Source of the DNA: an uncultured Lachnospiraceae bacterium
GTDB taxonomy: Bacteria > Bacillota > Clostridia > Lachnospirales > Lachnospiraceae
Length of the DNA: 64,000 nt
Direction of reading: 5' to 3'
Assembly (NCBI GenBank): GCA_947305245.1
Contig: CAMZDG010000002.1
Location: forward strand, 124,001 to 188,000
Each line of letters starts with the position of its first letter. The first letter of the stretch is position 1. Below are positions 9,356-18,030 of the stretch, piece after piece. The position numbers were made by a program, and so were the translations under genes. The notes under the pieces were generated by a model, which did no database searches, was not told where the DNA came from, and saw only the letters and a program-made list of their open reading frames with translations.

Positions 9356-9372
9356 TAGGGGAATGTTATAAA
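9344..9372 (+). promoter_or_regulatory. Promoter of prs
   Basis: TTGACG (9344-9349), 17-nt spacer, TATAAA (9367-9372). A strong AAAGGAG ribosome site follows before the ATG at 9421. Confidence 0.8.
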
Positions 9373-9420
9373 TAATTATGGATTTTAGCCATAAATCCTT
9401 TCCAAAAAAGGAGAAGAAAA

Positions 9421-10617
9421 ATGCCTGATTTACGTGAATTAGAAAATGCGATGCCCGTTGCGCCCTTAAAGATCGTGGCGCTTGCCTCCGCAAAGAAAAT
9501 GGGCCAGCGCATCAACAATTACATGGTGGAATTTCGAAGGAGCGTTCACAATGACAAGGTAAAAAACGATCCTGCGTTCCACGGCTATTTTGAGAAAAAC
9601 TACCTGGTGGATTTTGACACGCCCCGCTTTGGCAGCGGCGAGGGAAAGGCCGTGTTCAACGAGTCCATCCGCGGAAAAGATCTGTTCATTCTGGTCGACG
9701 TCTGCAATCACAGCATCACCTATAACATGAACGGTTATACGAATCACATGTCTCCCGATGATCATTATCAGGATTTAAAGCGCGTGATCGCAGCCTGCAC
9801 CGGTAAGGCGCGCCGCATCAACGTGATCATGCCCTTCCTCTATGAGGGACGCCAGCATAAGAGAAATGGCCGGGAATCCTTAGACTGTGCTTATGCGCTG
9901 ACTGAGCTTCGCGACATGGGAGTGAGCAATCTGATCACATTTGACGCACATGATCCCAGGGTTCAGAACGCGACGCCGCTCGCCGGTTTTGATAATTTCC
10001 TGCCCCCCTATCAGTTCATCAAAGCGCTCCTGAACGCCGAGATCGATCTTCTGGTGGACAAGGATCACCTTTTGGTCATCAGCCCTGACGAAGGCGCCTT
10101 GGACCGCGCCATTTACTTCGCCAGCGTGCTGGGTGTCGACACCGGCATGTTCTATAAGCGCCGTGACTATTCCACCATCGTAAACGGGAAAAATCCCATT
10201 GTGGCGCATGAGTTCCTGGGCGACAACATTGACGGAAAGGACATCATTATCATTGACGACATGATCTCCTCCGGCGGAAGCATGCTCGATACCGCAAAGC
10301 AGCTCAAGGGCATGAATGCGCGGCGCGTATTCATCTGCACGACCTTCGGCCTCTTCACGGATGGCCTGGCCTCATTCGACAAGGCTTATGAGCGCGGATA
10401 CTTCGACAAGGTGATCACCACCGACCTTACCTATCTGCCTCCTGAGCTGTACACCAGACCTTATTTCGTGGAAGCTGACATGAGCAAGTTCATCGCCTCC
10501 ATCATCGATTTCATGAATCATGATCTGTCACTGGCGGGCGTCATGGCCACCACCGACAAGATCCATTCGATCCTCGAGAGCTATAATAATCGGTCAAATA
10601 TGGATATTATTGAATAG
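9421..10617 (+). CDS. prs: Ribose-phosphate pyrophosphokinase, long form
   Basis: Makes PRPP from ribose-5-phosphate and ATP, feeding purine, pyrimidine, His and Trp synthesis. The protein has 398 residues against about 315 for the standard enzyme, with an N-terminal extension and insertions. The catalytic fold is clear: IRGKDLFILVDVCNH, the YEGRQHKRNGRESL flexible loop, FDAHDPRVQNATPL, and the PRPP loop IIIIDDMISSGGSM near residue 279. That loop is usually DDMIDTAGT, so this is a divergent branch. It has its own promoter and a strong terminator. Confidence 0.93.
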   Translation: MPDLRELENAMPVAPLKIVALASAKKMGQRINNYMVEFRRSVHNDKVKNDPAFHGYFEKNYLVDFDTPRFGSGEGKAVFNESIRGKDLFILVDVCNHSITYNMNGYTNHMSPDDHYQDLKRVIAACTGKARRINVIMPFLYEGRQHKRNGRESLDCAYALTELRDMGVSNLITFDAHDPRVQNATPLAGFDNFLPPYQFIKALLNAEIDLLVDKDHLLVISPDEGALDRAIYFASVLGVDTGMFYKRRDYSTIVNGKNPIVAHEFLGDNIDGKDIIIIDDMISSGGSMLDTAKQLKGMNARRVFICTTFGLFTDGLASFDKAYERGYFDKVITTDLTYLPPELYTRPYFVEADMSKFIASIIDFMNHDLSLAGVMATTDKIHSILESYNNRSNMDIIE

Positions 10618-10635
10618 AAAGTCTCGGGACTAGGT

Positions 10636-10672
10636 TAAAACCCTCAGGCGCTTGGCGCTTGAGGGTTTTTTG
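10636..10672. terminator. Bidirectional intrinsic terminator
   Basis: AAAACCCTCAGGCGC, a 3-nt loop, GCGCTTGAGGGTTTTTT. It lies between convergent prs and the histidine kinase gene, which ends at 10675; both strands carry a T tract after the stem. Confidence 0.9.
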
Positions 10673-10674
10673 TT

Positions 10675-13347
10675 TTACTTCTCGGTTTTTTGTTCCGTCC
10701 AGAGAGGGAATTCGATCTTGACTTTGAAGAGGTCGGCGTCGAGTTGGATCTCGAAGGTTCCGCCGAGGACGTTGGTCAGGCTCTTTGCGATGTAAAGGCC
10801 AAGGCCACTTCCCTCCGTGCTTCGCGAGCTGTCTCCGCGGATAAAGCGTTCCGTCAGCTCATCCGCATGGATGTTCATCTGGGCGCGGGACACATTTTTG
10901 ATCTTCATGACAACCTTGGAATCGTCCGCAATCTTCACTTCCGCATAGACTCTGGTCCCCTCCATCGCATACTTGCAGATGTTGTTGAAAAGGTTTTCCA
11001 TGACACGCCACATTCTTCTACTGTCCGCATAGATCAGACAGGGCTTCTCATCGATCTCAGCGACAACGCTCAGTTTGGCTGCCTCAAGCTTTTCTGAAAG
11101 CTCGCCGATGGTCTGCTGCAATAATTCCCCGAGATTCAGCACCTCCATGTTCAGCGTGATGTTACCGGAGGAAATCTTGGAGGCTTCCACCAGGTCATCC
11201 GTCAGCTCCTTCAGCCTCTGTGATTTGCTTACAAGAATATCTACGTAATTTTTCGCCTGGGGATCCTGAATGTTCGATCGCTTGAGCAGGTCAACATAGT
11301 TAATGATCGAGGTGAGCGGCGTCTTAAGGTCATGAGACACGTTCGTGATCAGGTCGCTTTTTAGCCTTTCATCCTTTACGCTCGTCTTAACGGCATTATC
11401 GATTCCTTCACCGATATTATTGACTGCATCGGCCAAAAACTTATTCATGCCGCGGAGCTTCCCGGAGTCCAGCTTATACTCCACTTCACCGGAACGGATC
11501 CTGTTGATCCCTTCGATGATGTCATTATATTCCGCATTTTTCTTGAACAGCCGAACGGCGACCGCCAGGTCCAAAATCGTCACAAAAATGATCAGGATCG
11601 CCTTTTTCAACGAATCCTGCAACGTGACGATGCCGATGACGGACAAGCAATTGAGCAGAATGAAGATCACGTAGGGGAAGAATACGCTGATCATGGAATT
11701 CTGATGCGCCATCACGGTCTCGAACAGGCCATAGGTTCCATTGATCAAAATGCGCAGCAGGCTGTCCCGATATGCGTTCAGAGACTTCAGCCTTCGAACG
11801 CCGCTATACCATAAGATACAAAGCCCGAGGCTCACCGCAAATCCATAGAGAGCATAGATTCCGTACTGATAAAGCAGCCCTTGGATCCCGCCGCTTCTCA
11901 TCGTCATTCTGCTTTCATAAATGACCGTCGTCATGTTGCGCAGATACAGCGCCCCTCGAAAAGCCCCATATCCAAAGCCAGCGACCATGGCAAGATAGAG
12001 CTCCGTCCAGATACGGTCAAACGCATTGAGATAATGCTTCGGGCTGCCATCCTCCGCATATCCGGCTCCGGCCGTCACGGTCAGATACAGGAGCAATCCG
12101 ATCCAGATCAGGAGCAAGGTGATCAGCACCGTTAGGATTCCGGCGGTATTAGGCACGATGCTCTCATACATCTCGCGGGATATGTTAAACGCATCCTCCT
12201 TCACGTCATAGGTGGTATCCAAAAAGATCCAAATATAGACGTCCTCAAGGTTTGGATAACGCGCCGCGCGAAGAAGCTCATAGACGTTGCTCTCCGTGAA
12301 GCCTCCGCCGCCCATGATCTCCAGACTGTTCGGGTAATAGATCAAATAATTCTTGTTCTCTTCAAATTCTTCCGTCAGACTTTCATCATCCAGCTGTGCC
12401 TTGTCGGGAAGGTTCGTAAAGGTCGTCTTTTCCCCTGCTTCATTTCTCATGCGGATCACGTACTTCAGGTTTCCCCTTCCTTCCGCATAGAGATTTGCGC
12501 AGCTCTGGTAAAGCGCATAGTTCTCCGCGAGGATCTTACTGGTTTCCGCCAGATTAGACTGCAGGCGGATGAAGTCAGGCCAGTTATCCACCAGATCATA
12601 TAATCTTGTCTGATGATCGATCGTCCCATACTTGATGATCAGGGAGTTCACGTAGACCGTCAGATTTCCATCATCCTCCTTATTCAGCGTGATCCCGTCA
12701 GAGGTCTTTCCAAGGATATAGGAAAACGCCATGTCCTCCAGCTGTCCCTCCGCCACCTGGGACATCTTTTCGATCACTTCCGCCTTCTCTTCCAGAAATT
12801 CTTCCGTATAACGATCCAGATTGCGATATCCGAGGAACATCAGATTCCCTGATCCGTCGAGATCAAAGTTTTCCGGCACAAGCGCGTCATTATAATAATT
12901 CACGAATTCCGAAAGGCTCATGGTCCTGTTTTTATATTCCAGGCCATATCTCTCCCAAATGATCAGGTCCTCCAGCTCATACTGCGCGGTGACGGTACCA
13001 TAGTTCTTTCCGGGATCTCCATAACGGTTCATGAATTTTGTGACGTCAATGACCTTGTTGGGATCAAACGTGCCATTCGTCTCGAGCTGTTCCCGGATCA
13101 CGCCCAGGCGGATCACGTCATTGACGGCCGTCTGAAACAAATCCTGGAATACTTCCGATTCTTCAAAGGAGGACTTCTGCGTCAAGGGATCGAGCGAATA
13201 GGTCTTCTGCCCCTTCATGGTCGTGACGGTCAGAAATGAGTTGAAAAGGATCACGGCAAGAAGCACCATGACAAAGGCTGCCGCAACGTGTTGCGCCAAC
13301 CCAAGGCCTAATCTCTTGAATACCGTGCCGTTTTTCACTTGTTTCAC
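10675..13347 (-). CDS. Large multi-membrane sensor histidine kinase
   Basis: An 890-residue membrane sensor. One membrane helix lies at about 17-40. A long extracytoplasmic domain (about 45-395) follows, then a cluster of several helices from 395 to 620 including ILTVLITLLLIWIGLLLYLT. The cytoplasmic part has a HAMP-like stretch, a HisKA box NVSHDLKTPLTSIINYVDLL (His near 671), an N box RVMENLFNNICKYA and a G2 box GSGLGLYIAKS near 847. It is 18 bp behind its response regulator gene. The stimulus is unknown; the double membrane module around a large outside domain is unusual. Confidence 0.93.
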   Translation of the reverse strand: MKQVKNGTVFKRLGLGLAQHVAAAFVMVLLAVILFNSFLTVTTMKGQKTYSLDPLTQKSSFEESEVFQDLFQTAVNDVIRLGVIREQLETNGTFDPNKVIDVTKFMNRYGDPGKNYGTVTAQYELEDLIIWERYGLEYKNRTMSLSEFVNYYNDALVPENFDLDGSGNLMFLGYRNLDRYTEEFLEEKAEVIEKMSQVAEGQLEDMAFSYILGKTSDGITLNKEDDGNLTVYVNSLIIKYGTIDHQTRLYDLVDNWPDFIRLQSNLAETSKILAENYALYQSCANLYAEGRGNLKYVIRMRNEAGEKTTFTNLPDKAQLDDESLTEEFEENKNYLIYYPNSLEIMGGGGFTESNVYELLRAARYPNLEDVYIWIFLDTTYDVKEDAFNISREMYESIVPNTAGILTVLITLLLIWIGLLLYLTVTAGAGYAEDGSPKHYLNAFDRIWTELYLAMVAGFGYGAFRGALYLRNMTTVIYESRMTMRSGGIQGLLYQYGIYALYGFAVSLGLCILWYSGVRRLKSLNAYRDSLLRILINGTYGLFETVMAHQNSMISVFFPYVIFILLNCLSVIGIVTLQDSLKKAILIIFVTILDLAVAVRLFKKNAEYNDIIEGINRIRSGEVEYKLDSGKLRGMNKFLADAVNNIGEGIDNAVKTSVKDERLKSDLITNVSHDLKTPLTSIINYVDLLKRSNIQDPQAKNYVDILVSKSQRLKELTDDLVEASKISSGNITLNMEVLNLGELLQQTIGELSEKLEAAKLSVVAEIDEKPCLIYADSRRMWRVMENLFNNICKYAMEGTRVYAEVKIADDSKVVMKIKNVSRAQMNIHADELTERFIRGDSSRSTEGSGLGLYIAKSLTNVLGGTFEIQLDADLFKVKIEFPLWTEQKTEK

Positions 13348-13365
13348 CGTCTTACCTCACGAAGT

Positions 13366-14061
13366 CTACTGCTCATTGTCGATCTTATAGCCAACGCCCC
13401 AAACCACCTTCAGATATCTGGGCTCCCTGGGATTGATCTCGATCTTTTCCCGAATATGGCGGATGTGCACGGCCACCGTATTGTCCACGCCGATCGCCTC
13501 TTCATTCCAGATGCTCTCATAAATCTCATTGATGGAGAAGACCTTGCCAAGGTTCTTCACAAGCAGGAGCAAAATACTATATTCAATGGGCGTCAGCCTC
13601 ACCGGCTCCCCGTCGACGAAGACCTGCTTATTCTCATCATTAATGGAAAGACCGCCCACCTGATACTGCGATTTCCCCTCCCCGTTCATGGATCCAAGGG
13701 AGGTATAGCGGCGCAGGTTGGACTTCACGCGGGCCACCAGCTCCAGAGGATTAAAGGGCTTTGTGATATAATCATCCGCGCCCACGTTCAGCCCGAGGAT
13801 CTTATCGGAATCCTCTGACTTCGCCGAGAGAATGATGATCGGAATGCTGCTGTATTCCCGGATCTTTAAGGTCGCACGGATCCCGTCCAGCCTTGGCATC
13901 ATCACGTCCATGATCAGAAGCTGCACCTCATTATGTCCAAGGAGTTCCAGCGCCTGTTCCCCGTCATAAGCCTTCAGGACCTTATATCCCTCCTGGCTCA
14001 AATAGATCTCGATCGCATCCACGATCTCTCTGTCATCATCACATACCAAAATCTGTGTCAT
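13366..14061 (-). CDS. OmpR/PhoB-family response regulator
   Basis: A 231-residue regulator with a receiver domain (CDDDREI acidic pair, phospho-acceptor Asp in LLIMDVMMPRLDG, Lys in TKPFNP) and a winged-helix DNA-binding domain from about 130, ending VVWGVGYKIDNEQ. A longer frame exists upstream to 14262, but it overlaps pgeF. The ATG at 14061 begins MTQILVCDDD and has a GAGGG ribosome site 7 nt away. It is the cognate partner of the following kinase and sits at the end of the long translation/secretion operon, 35 bp after pgeF. Confidence 0.95.
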   Translation of the reverse strand: MTQILVCDDDREIVDAIEIYLSQEGYKVLKAYDGEQALELLGHNEVQLLIMDVMMPRLDGIRATLKIREYSSIPIIILSAKSEDSDKILGLNVGADDYITKPFNPLELVARVKSNLRRYTSLGSMNGEGKSQYQVGGLSINDENKQVFVDGEPVRLTPIEYSILLLLVKNLGKVFSINEIYESIWNEEAIGVDNTVAVHIRHIREKIEINPREPRYLKVVWGVGYKIDNEQ

Positions 14062-14096
14062 GTTTTGCCCTCTCTTTATAACCCTTTTCCCGTTTG

Positions 14097-15044
14097 CTAA
14101 TCGTTCTTTAATTTCAAAAATGCACCCATGTTTCCCCTTTTCCCGCGGCTTGCACGGTGAGAAAACAAAAGCTTTGAATTCTGTGCGGTACATAGATCCG
14201 TAACGTCTACCCTCGAAAGATCCGCGCCCGCCCTGACAAGCCAGATCAGGTTCGCCAGCCATAGATCCAATTGATACTTTCCAGGCATCCTTCCCGGCTC
14301 AAGCACCCTGCGAAGACCAAAGGCACCCTCCATGGGATAGATTCCCGAGGCTTTGATCTTCCCGCGCTCCGCTTCGTCTTCTCCAAGGCCTTGCCGGAAC
14401 GCCTCCGCAACGGTCTCATCCACCTCATAACAGTTTTGACAGATGGAAGGCCCTATGGCAATGATCAGGTCCTTCGGATCCGTTCCGAATTCCTGCATCA
14501 TTCTTTCGATCATTTTTCCGGCCATATTTGAAACCGTTCCCCGCCAGCCGGAATGTGCAAGTCCAATGGCTTCCCTGACAGGATCCACGAAATAGATCGG
14601 CACGCAGTCCGCCGTAAATACGGCCAAGGCAATCCCTTTGACGTTTGTCACAAGTCCGTCCACGTCGCCATAATCCGGCGTAAGGAAGGCCACCTTTCCG
14701 CGATCCTCAAGCGTCACCCTTCGAATGTTTGTCGTATGCGTCTGCACCGTTCCGGTGATATCTTCAATCCCGCAACGTAAAAGCGCTGCGACCCTGCGAT
14801 AATTCTCCCTTACGTTTTCCGGATGATCTCCCAGGTTCACGCTAAAATTCATGGTGGAGAACTGACCTTCGCTGACGCCGCCTGCCCTGGTCGTAAAGAG
14901 ATGCTCGATCTTGTCACAGGCCTCAAGCTTTGGAAAGGTTAAGTACGGGATTTCCCCACGCGCCTGAAGCTTCATGACGGGAGCTTTTCTGCCTTCGTCT
15001 CGCACAAATTCCATATTGCTTTGTCGCTCCTTCTCCATGTCCAT
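14097..15044 (-). CDS. pgeF: Peptidoglycan editing factor / purine nucleoside phosphorylase, YfiH family
   Basis: A 315-residue cytoplasmic zinc protein of the old laccase-domain family. It shows LFTTRAGGVSEGQFSTMNFS near the start, the ADCVPIYFVDP cysteine block, the AHSGWRGT histidine block and CQNCYEVDETVA. The three-residue metal site (His/Cys/His) is recognisable. Members act on purine nucleosides and, in E. coli, remove miscast muropeptide precursors. The start is uncertain between 15044, 15038 and 15014; each has some purine-rich upstream sequence. Confidence 0.93.
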   Translation of the reverse strand: MDMEKERQSNMEFVRDEGRKAPVMKLQARGEIPYLTFPKLEACDKIEHLFTTRAGGVSEGQFSTMNFSVNLGDHPENVRENYRRVAALLRCGIEDITGTVQTHTTNIRRVTLEDRGKVAFLTPDYGDVDGLVTNVKGIALAVFTADCVPIYFVDPVREAIGLAHSGWRGTVSNMAGKMIERMMQEFGTDPKDLIIAIGPSICQNCYEVDETVAEAFRQGLGEDEAERGKIKASGIYPMEGAFGLRRVLEPGRMPGKYQLDLWLANLIWLVRAGADLSRVDVTDLCTAQNSKLLFSHRASRGKRGNMGAFLKLKND

Positions 15045-15065
15045 GCCTTTTTGCCGCTCCTTTGG

Positions 15066-15470
15066 TTATCCCCTTCCATAATGATGCGGGAACGCATTCG
15101 GGATCCAGGAAACCCGTTCTCCCTGGATGGCGATCACGTCGTATCTCACGCTCGTACCGTCTCCCAGCCCGTGGACCGCGCGATAATAATCCGCGACCCT
15201 GCAGATTCTCTTTTGCTTTGCAAGGCCAACGGCCTCCAGCGCCATTCCCGCGGTCTGGCTTTTTCGGTATTTCACCTCGCCAAATACCAAGTATTCTCCA
15301 TGGCGAAAGATCAGGTCGATCTCTCCTTGTCTGCATCTATAATTTCGTTCCAGGATCCTCGCTCCGCGGCGCACCAGATAGTCTGCCGCAAGTGACTCCT
15401 TTTCCGTTCCAAGCTGTCTGTTATTCTGCCGATTACTTAGCTCTTCCTTTTCTGTCATGCATTCTCCCAC
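15066..15470 (-). CDS. yraN: YraN/UPF0102 endonuclease-fold protein
   Basis: A 134-residue protein with a restriction-endonuclease-like fold. Its conserved blocks are KESLAADYLVRRGARILERN, RQGEIDLIFRHGEYLVFGEVKYRKS (the D...EVK nuclease-type motif) and the tail RYDVIAIQGE. It follows rnhB by 5 bp, a common pairing. The function is not established for the family, although the PD-(D/E)XK residues are present here. Confidence 0.95.
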   Translation of the reverse strand: MGECMTEKEELSNRQNNRQLGTEKESLAADYLVRRGARILERNYRCRQGEIDLIFRHGEYLVFGEVKYRKSQTAGMALEAVGLAKQKRICRVADYYRAVHGLGDGTSVRYDVIAIQGERVSWIPNAFPHHYGRG

Positions 15471-15475
15471 TGCCC

Positions 15476-16150
15476 TTAGACGTAATTCTTGATAAAGCTT
15501 CTGCGGTGGATGGGCGTAGGCCCATATTTTTTCAGCGCTTCAATGTGATCCTTGGTACCATATCCCTTGTTCTTTGCGAACTGGAATTCCGGATAGATCT
15601 TATCATATTCCCGCAGCATGCGGTCTCTGGTCACCTTTGCCATGATGCTGGCGGCACCGATGGATGCACTCTTTGCATCTCCCTTGATGATCTTGACCTG
15701 AGGCGTTGCCACGCCGGGAATGATCACCGCGTCATTTAATAGGAGATCCGGCGTTACGCCAAGCTTCGAGATGGCTTCCCGCATTGCCTCATAGGTTGCC
15801 TGCAGGATGTTGATCTCATCGATCCGCTTTTCCGACGCTGAGCCTACTGCCCAAGCCACGGCCTTCTCCTGAATGACTTCATATAATTCTTCCCGCTTTG
15901 CCTCGGAAAGCTTCTTGGAATCATTGATATAAAGGATGTCGCAATCCTTCGGAAGGATCACGGCTCCGGCCACCACCGGGCCAACCCAAGGGCCGCGTCC
16001 CGCCTCATCGATCCCACAGATCAATTGATACTTTGCGTATTCCCGCTCATATGCAAACAGCTCATACATGCGCTCCTTTTCCTTTTGAAGCGCCGCTTCC
16101 TGCTTCTTTATTTTCTCTGCTTCCCTCTCCGCCTTTGTCATGTCACGCAA
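15476..16150 (-). CDS. rnhB: Ribonuclease HII
   Basis: Removes ribonucleotides and RNA primers from RNA-DNA hybrids. The active-site start is CGIDEAGRGPWVGPVVAGAV (Asp-Glu pair), followed by ILYINDSKKLSEAKREEL, the LLNDAVIIPG region and SIGAASIMAKVTRDR. At 224 residues, the first 50 form a charged helical leader rather than the longer N-domain of B. subtilis RnhB. A second ATG at 16141 is also possible. It sits between lepB and yraN. Confidence 0.96.
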   Translation of the reverse strand: MRDMTKAEREAEKIKKQEAALQKEKERMYELFAYEREYAKYQLICGIDEAGRGPWVGPVVAGAVILPKDCDILYINDSKKLSEAKREELYEVIQEKAVAWAVGSASEKRIDEINILQATYEAMREAISKLGVTPDLLLNDAVIIPGVATPQVKIIKGDAKSASIGAASIMAKVTRDRMLREYDKIYPEFQFAKNKGYGTKDHIEALKKYGPTPIHRRSFIKNYV

Positions 16151-16192
16151 AGCCTCCGTATCGCCAATTCCCCTTCATTTCCTAAAAAGAAC

Positions 16193-16753
16193 TTACTTTT
16201 TCTTCCCGCGCTCGATGGAACCAAATTTATTTAAGGGCCAAATGCGAAACCACGCTTTTCCGACGATCTTTCGCTTTTGTATGTTCCCGACGCTGATGCT
16301 CCTGCTGTCACCGCTGTTGTTTCGATTGTCTCCCATGACAAAGTATTCATCCGCTCCCAAGGTGACCGGCTCGGCAGCCCTGCCTCGATTTTCTGCCTTG
16401 ATGATCTCTTTCCCATAAGACTCCTTTAGCAGCTCCCCGTTGACAAGGATCGATCCGTCCTCCAGGATCTGGATCGTCTCACCCGGCAGGCCAATGATCC
16501 TTTTGATATATAACGTTCTTTTATCATTTTCAAAAGGCATCAATACGATCACTTCAAACCGTTTTGGCTCACGAAAGCGATAGGAAACCTTATCCACCAT
16601 CAGATTTTCACCGTGATATAAGGTCGGCTCCATGGATTCCCCGTCCACCTGGGTCCTTTGCACCACAAATTTCACGATCAGGAGCGCCGCAAGAAAGACG
16701 CCGATGAAATATAGAATTGTGCTGACGATCTCTTTTAATGTTTCCTTTTTCAT
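16193..16753 (-). CDS. lepB: Signal peptidase I (first copy in operon order 2)
   Basis: Membrane serine protease that cleaves Sec and Tat signal peptides outside the membrane. The 186-residue protein has one N-terminal helix (YFIGVFLAALLIVKFVV), the nucleophile box VDGESMEPTLYHGE, the general-base lysine in LYIKRIIGLPGETI, and GDNRNNSGDSR. It lies 6 bp behind rbgA. A second, divergent copy is encoded about 1.3 kb upstream in the same gene string. Confidence 0.95.
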   Translation of the reverse strand: MKKETLKEIVSTILYFIGVFLAALLIVKFVVQRTQVDGESMEPTLYHGENLMVDKVSYRFREPKRFEVIVLMPFENDKRTLYIKRIIGLPGETIQILEDGSILVNGELLKESYGKEIIKAENRGRAAEPVTLGADEYFVMGDNRNNSGDSRSISVGNIQKRKIVGKAWFRIWPLNKFGSIERGKKK

Positions 16754-16759
16754 GAAAAG

Positions 16760-17611
16760 TCATTCCTCCAAAGTCATTCTTCCGATCCTGCCGTTTCGAA
16801 AATCATCCAAAACAATGCCGGAAGCTTTTTTCAGATCCAGGACCTCACCCTTTGCATAGCACTTTCTGCTCTCCGCCACGCGTTCCAAGAGGAGATTTCC
16901 GTCGCCCTCCTCCTCGATCTGATAGCGGTTATTTAAAAGCCCCGGATACCTCGTCCGAATGGTCTCGAGAAGCTCTGCGGCGAGTTCCTCCAGCACCAAG
17001 ATCTCGTCATTGACGGAACCAATATAAGCAAGATTCATGCCAACCTGGCGGTCTTCGAACTTCGGCCAAAGAATGCCGGGCGTGTCAAGAAGCTCTAAGT
17101 TCTTCCCCAGACGGATCCACTGCTTTCCCTTGGTCACGCCGGGTTTGTTGCCAGTTTTGGTGCAAGCCTTCCCCGCGAAGGCATTGATAAAGGTGGACTT
17201 CCCGACGTTCGGGATGCCGACCACCATGGCGCGGATCGGACGATTGACGATCCCGCGCTTTCGATCTCTCTCGATCTTTTCTTTGCAGGCCTTTTCCACT
17301 AGTGGACGGATGTTTTTTACGCCCGCGCCCGTCTTCGCGTTGATCTCCAGCGCATGCGCTCCCTTTCCCTCGAAATACTTCATCCATTTTTGATTCAGCT
17401 TCGGGTCTGCGAGATCTGACTTATTTAAAAGCACGATCCTGCTCTTATTCTTCGCAAGTTCATCAATGTCCGGATTGCGACTGCTCAGCGGGATCCTTGC
17501 ATCCAGCACCTCGATCACAAGATCGATCAGCACCATGTTTTCCTGCATCATCCGCTTGGCCTTTGTCATATGGCCAGGATACCAGTTTACGTTCATTTTT
17601 TCAGCACTCAT
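16760..17611 (-). CDS. rbgA: Ribosome biogenesis GTPase RbgA/YlqF
   Basis: A circularly permuted GTPase needed for late 50S assembly. In its 283 residues the G4 motif LLNKSDLAD comes first and the P-loop GIPNVGKSTF (about 128-137) and DTPGILWPKF follow, which is the diagnostic order. The start NVNWYPGHMTKAKR is the family hallmark. The C-terminal RNA-binding domain ends the protein. The ATG at 17611 has AAAGGA upstream. It lies between a small unknown gene and lepB, in the ylqF-lepB-rnhB order familiar from Firmicutes. Confidence 0.97.
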   Translation of the reverse strand: MSAEKMNVNWYPGHMTKAKRMMQENMVLIDLVIEVLDARIPLSSRNPDIDELAKNKSRIVLLNKSDLADPKLNQKWMKYFEGKGAHALEINAKTGAGVKNIRPLVEKACKEKIERDRKRGIVNRPIRAMVVGIPNVGKSTFINAFAGKACTKTGNKPGVTKGKQWIRLGKNLELLDTPGILWPKFEDRQVGMNLAYIGSVNDEILVLEELAAELLETIRTRYPGLLNNRYQIEEEGDGNLLLERVAESRKCYAKGEVLDLKKASGIVLDDFRNGRIGRMTLEE

Positions 17612-17644
17612 TTCATAAATTCCTTTATTCCCGGACTTTCTTCC

Positions 17645-18019
17645 TTACCAGATAGAGATCGTCTCGCTATAGAGCACGGTCTTTTCGGGTTCTGGTTTTG
17701 TCGCAGAGATCACAAGTTCATATGGGATCCGGCTCATGCCGCGATATTTGGGCAGGCAGGCATAGAACAGGTCGGGATGCTCCGAAAAGAGCTTCTCGAT
17801 CTCAGCGTCATGCTTTTCCTTGATCCGCCCAATGCCGATCGGAACGTAGACGCGATTGTCCGGCGTCTCCGTTCCGCCGAAACGGATCGCCTTTAAGTAC
17901 ACGGGCTCGAGCATTCCCTTATCCATCATCAGATGTGCCTTTCCCAGGGAATCGATCGCCGCAAATCCCGTGATCTGCTCCTTTTTATCCCAAAACTTAA
18001 TGGCATCCAGAAATCTCAT
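17645..18019 (-). CDS. Unknown 124-residue protein
   Basis: I do not recognise this family. The protein has no signal peptide or membrane segment. It starts MRFLDAIKFWDKKEQITGFA and carries conserved-looking aromatic and glycine residues (YVPIGIGRIKEKHD, YACLPKYRGMSRIPYEL). It is flanked by lepB and rbgA with gaps of 11 and 33 bp, so it is co-transcribed with secretion and ribosome-assembly genes. The clean reading frame and tight spacing make it a real gene. Its role is open. Confidence 0.8.
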   Translation of the reverse strand: MRFLDAIKFWDKKEQITGFAAIDSLGKAHLMMDKGMLEPVYLKAIRFGGTETPDNRVYVPIGIGRIKEKHDAEIEKLFSEHPDLFYACLPKYRGMSRIPYELVISATKPEPEKTVLYSETISIW

Positions 18020-18030
18020 CTTGCTACCCC

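Noticed and set aside
14062..14262. 67-residue N-terminal extension of the response regulator
   Set aside because: It overlaps pgeF in another frame, has no receiver-type sequence, and the ATG at 14061 has a good ribosome site.
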